DNA of 15,375 bases from the NCBI GenBank assembly GCA_964594235.1, contig CAZQMF010000038.1, positions 1 through 15,375 on the forward strand, given 5' to 3'. The stretch comes from CAYLHS01 sp964594235 (GTDB lineage Bacteria > Actinomycetota > Acidimicrobiia > Spongiisociales > UBA4744). A program made the translations under genes and the position numbers. Within the stretch, counting starts at the first letter, position 1; each line of letters starts with the position of its first letter. Below are positions 14,733 through 15,375 of this stretch, one piece after another. Under the pieces are notes generated by a model, which saw only the letters and a program-made list of their open reading frames with translations, was not told where the DNA came from and ran no database searches.

Positions 14733-15375
14733 TTGTACGACGTCGTGATCATCGGTGCAGGTCCGGGCGGGTACGCGGCGGCCCTCTACGCCCACAACTT
14801 CGGTCTGAGCGTCGCGCTCATCGAAAAGGATCAGCAGGTCGGCGGTACATGTCTCAACAGGGGGTGCATCCCGGCCAAGCACTGGCTCTACACCGCCGAG
14901 GTGTACTCGACGGTCAAGAATGCCGCGACGTTCGGCGTGACGTCAGGTGAGCCATCGATCGACTGGGGCGTTGCGCTCGCCCGCAAGAACGACATCGTCG
15001 GAGGGCTCACCAAGGGTCTAGCGGGCCTGCTCCGGTCGCGGGGGGTGGAACTCGTATCCGGGTTCGGACGCCTCGACGGACCCGGGAAGGTACGTGTTAT
15101 CGGGCCGGAGGGCGAACAAGTCCTCGAAGGGCGTTCGGTCATCGTTGCCACCGGTTCGGCACCGAGATCGATCCCCGGCTACGAGATCGACGGTACCCAC
15201 ATCATTACCTCCGACGAGGCGCTCGACTGGGCGACCCGCCCTCAGCGGGTTGCGATCATCGGCGCCGGTGCGATCGGCTGCGAGTTCGCGTCGATGCTCG
15301 TCGACGTCGGCAGCGAGGTACACCTGTTCGAGATGATGGACCAGATCGTTCCGGGTGCCGACGCAGATGCCGCCG
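14733..15375 (+). CDS. lpd: Dihydrolipoyl dehydrogenase (E3), N-terminal part
   Basis: This flavoenzyme reoxidises dihydrolipoamide in the 2-oxoacid dehydrogenase and glycine cleavage complexes, passing electrons through FAD to NAD. The right edge cuts it after 214 codons of an expected 450-470. It starts at a TTG codon, giving (M)YDVVIIGAGPGGYAAA with the FAD-binding GxGxxG at 8-13. The redox-active disulfide is Cys40-Cys45 in GGTCLNRGCIPAK. ATGSAPRSIPG marks the end of the FAD domain, and the NAD-binding GAGAIG lies at 177-182. After the disulfide motif, Lys is followed by His-Trp instead of the common Ala-Leu or Glu-Leu. Mercuric or glutathione reductase relatives share these motifs, but the spacing and the MYDVV-x-IGAGPGGY opening favour Lpd. 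No partner E1/E2 gene is in the window. Confidence 0.9.
   Translation, partial: MYDVVIIGAGPGGYAAALYAHNFGLSVALIEKDQQVGGTCLNRGCIPAKHWLYTAEVYSTVKNAATFGVTSGEPSIDWGVALARKNDIVGGLTKGLAGLLRSRGVELVSGFGRLDGPGKVRVIGPEGEQVLEGRSVIVATGSAPRSIPGYEIDGTHIITSDEALDWATRPQRVAIIGAGAIGCEFASMLVDVGSEVHLFEMMDQIVPGADADAA

Overview
The window is high-GC, densely packed bacterial chromosome. Several traits point to Actinomycetota, most likely an Acidimicrobiia-like lineage: short TAnnnT -10 boxes, apparently leaderless genes, a LLM-class (F420-type) oxidoreductase, SufU-type Fe-S assembly and a Thr-rich linker behind a lipoprotein signal. The lineage is an inference from style; no rRNA or phylogenetic marker is present. 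No insertion sequence, phage gene, CRISPR array or tRNA was seen.

Layout. (1) The left edge carries the first 18 codons of a minus-strand RRM RNA-binding protein. (2) A plus-strand methionine operon follows: promoter, a P4-less SAM-I-clan riboswitch at 245-325, metH (cobalamin-dependent methionine synthase) and a methylenetetrahydrofolate reductase-like gene one base behind it. The second enzyme makes the 5-methyl-THF that MetH uses, and the riboswitch senses the downstream product SAM. (3) A 332-base non-coding gap at 4664-4995 holds two strong hairpins between convergent operons. (4) A minus-strand sufC-sufS-sufU operon has overlapping genes and no sufB or sufD next to it. (5) Next is a secreted Thr-rich lipoprotein gene on the minus strand. 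(6) Divergent from it is a 4-hydroxybutyryl-CoA dehydratase (AbfD) gene with the complete Fe-S ligand set. (7) A minus-strand LLM oxidoreductase gene converges on it. (8) A plus-strand pair follows, a double zinc-ribbon protein and a methylmalonyl-CoA mutase large subunit, joined by an ATGA overlap. (9) Then come two small uncharacterised plus-strand genes, a minus-strand alpha/beta hydrolase and the start of a dihydrolipoyl dehydrogenase gene cut by the right edge.

Themes. Much of the window concerns one-carbon, B12 and CoA-thioester metabolism. MetH and the mutase both need cobalamin. AbfD and the mutase sit on either side of succinyl-CoA in known 4-hydroxybutyrate/propionyl-CoA routes, and AbfD needs the Fe-S clusters that the Suf genes help build. 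Much of the window is ordinary housekeeping. The most unusual observations are the riboswitch architecture, the zinc-ribbon/mutase coupling with a possible 6-codon leader ORF, and a repeated TAnnnT-N7-ATG leaderless start arrangement.
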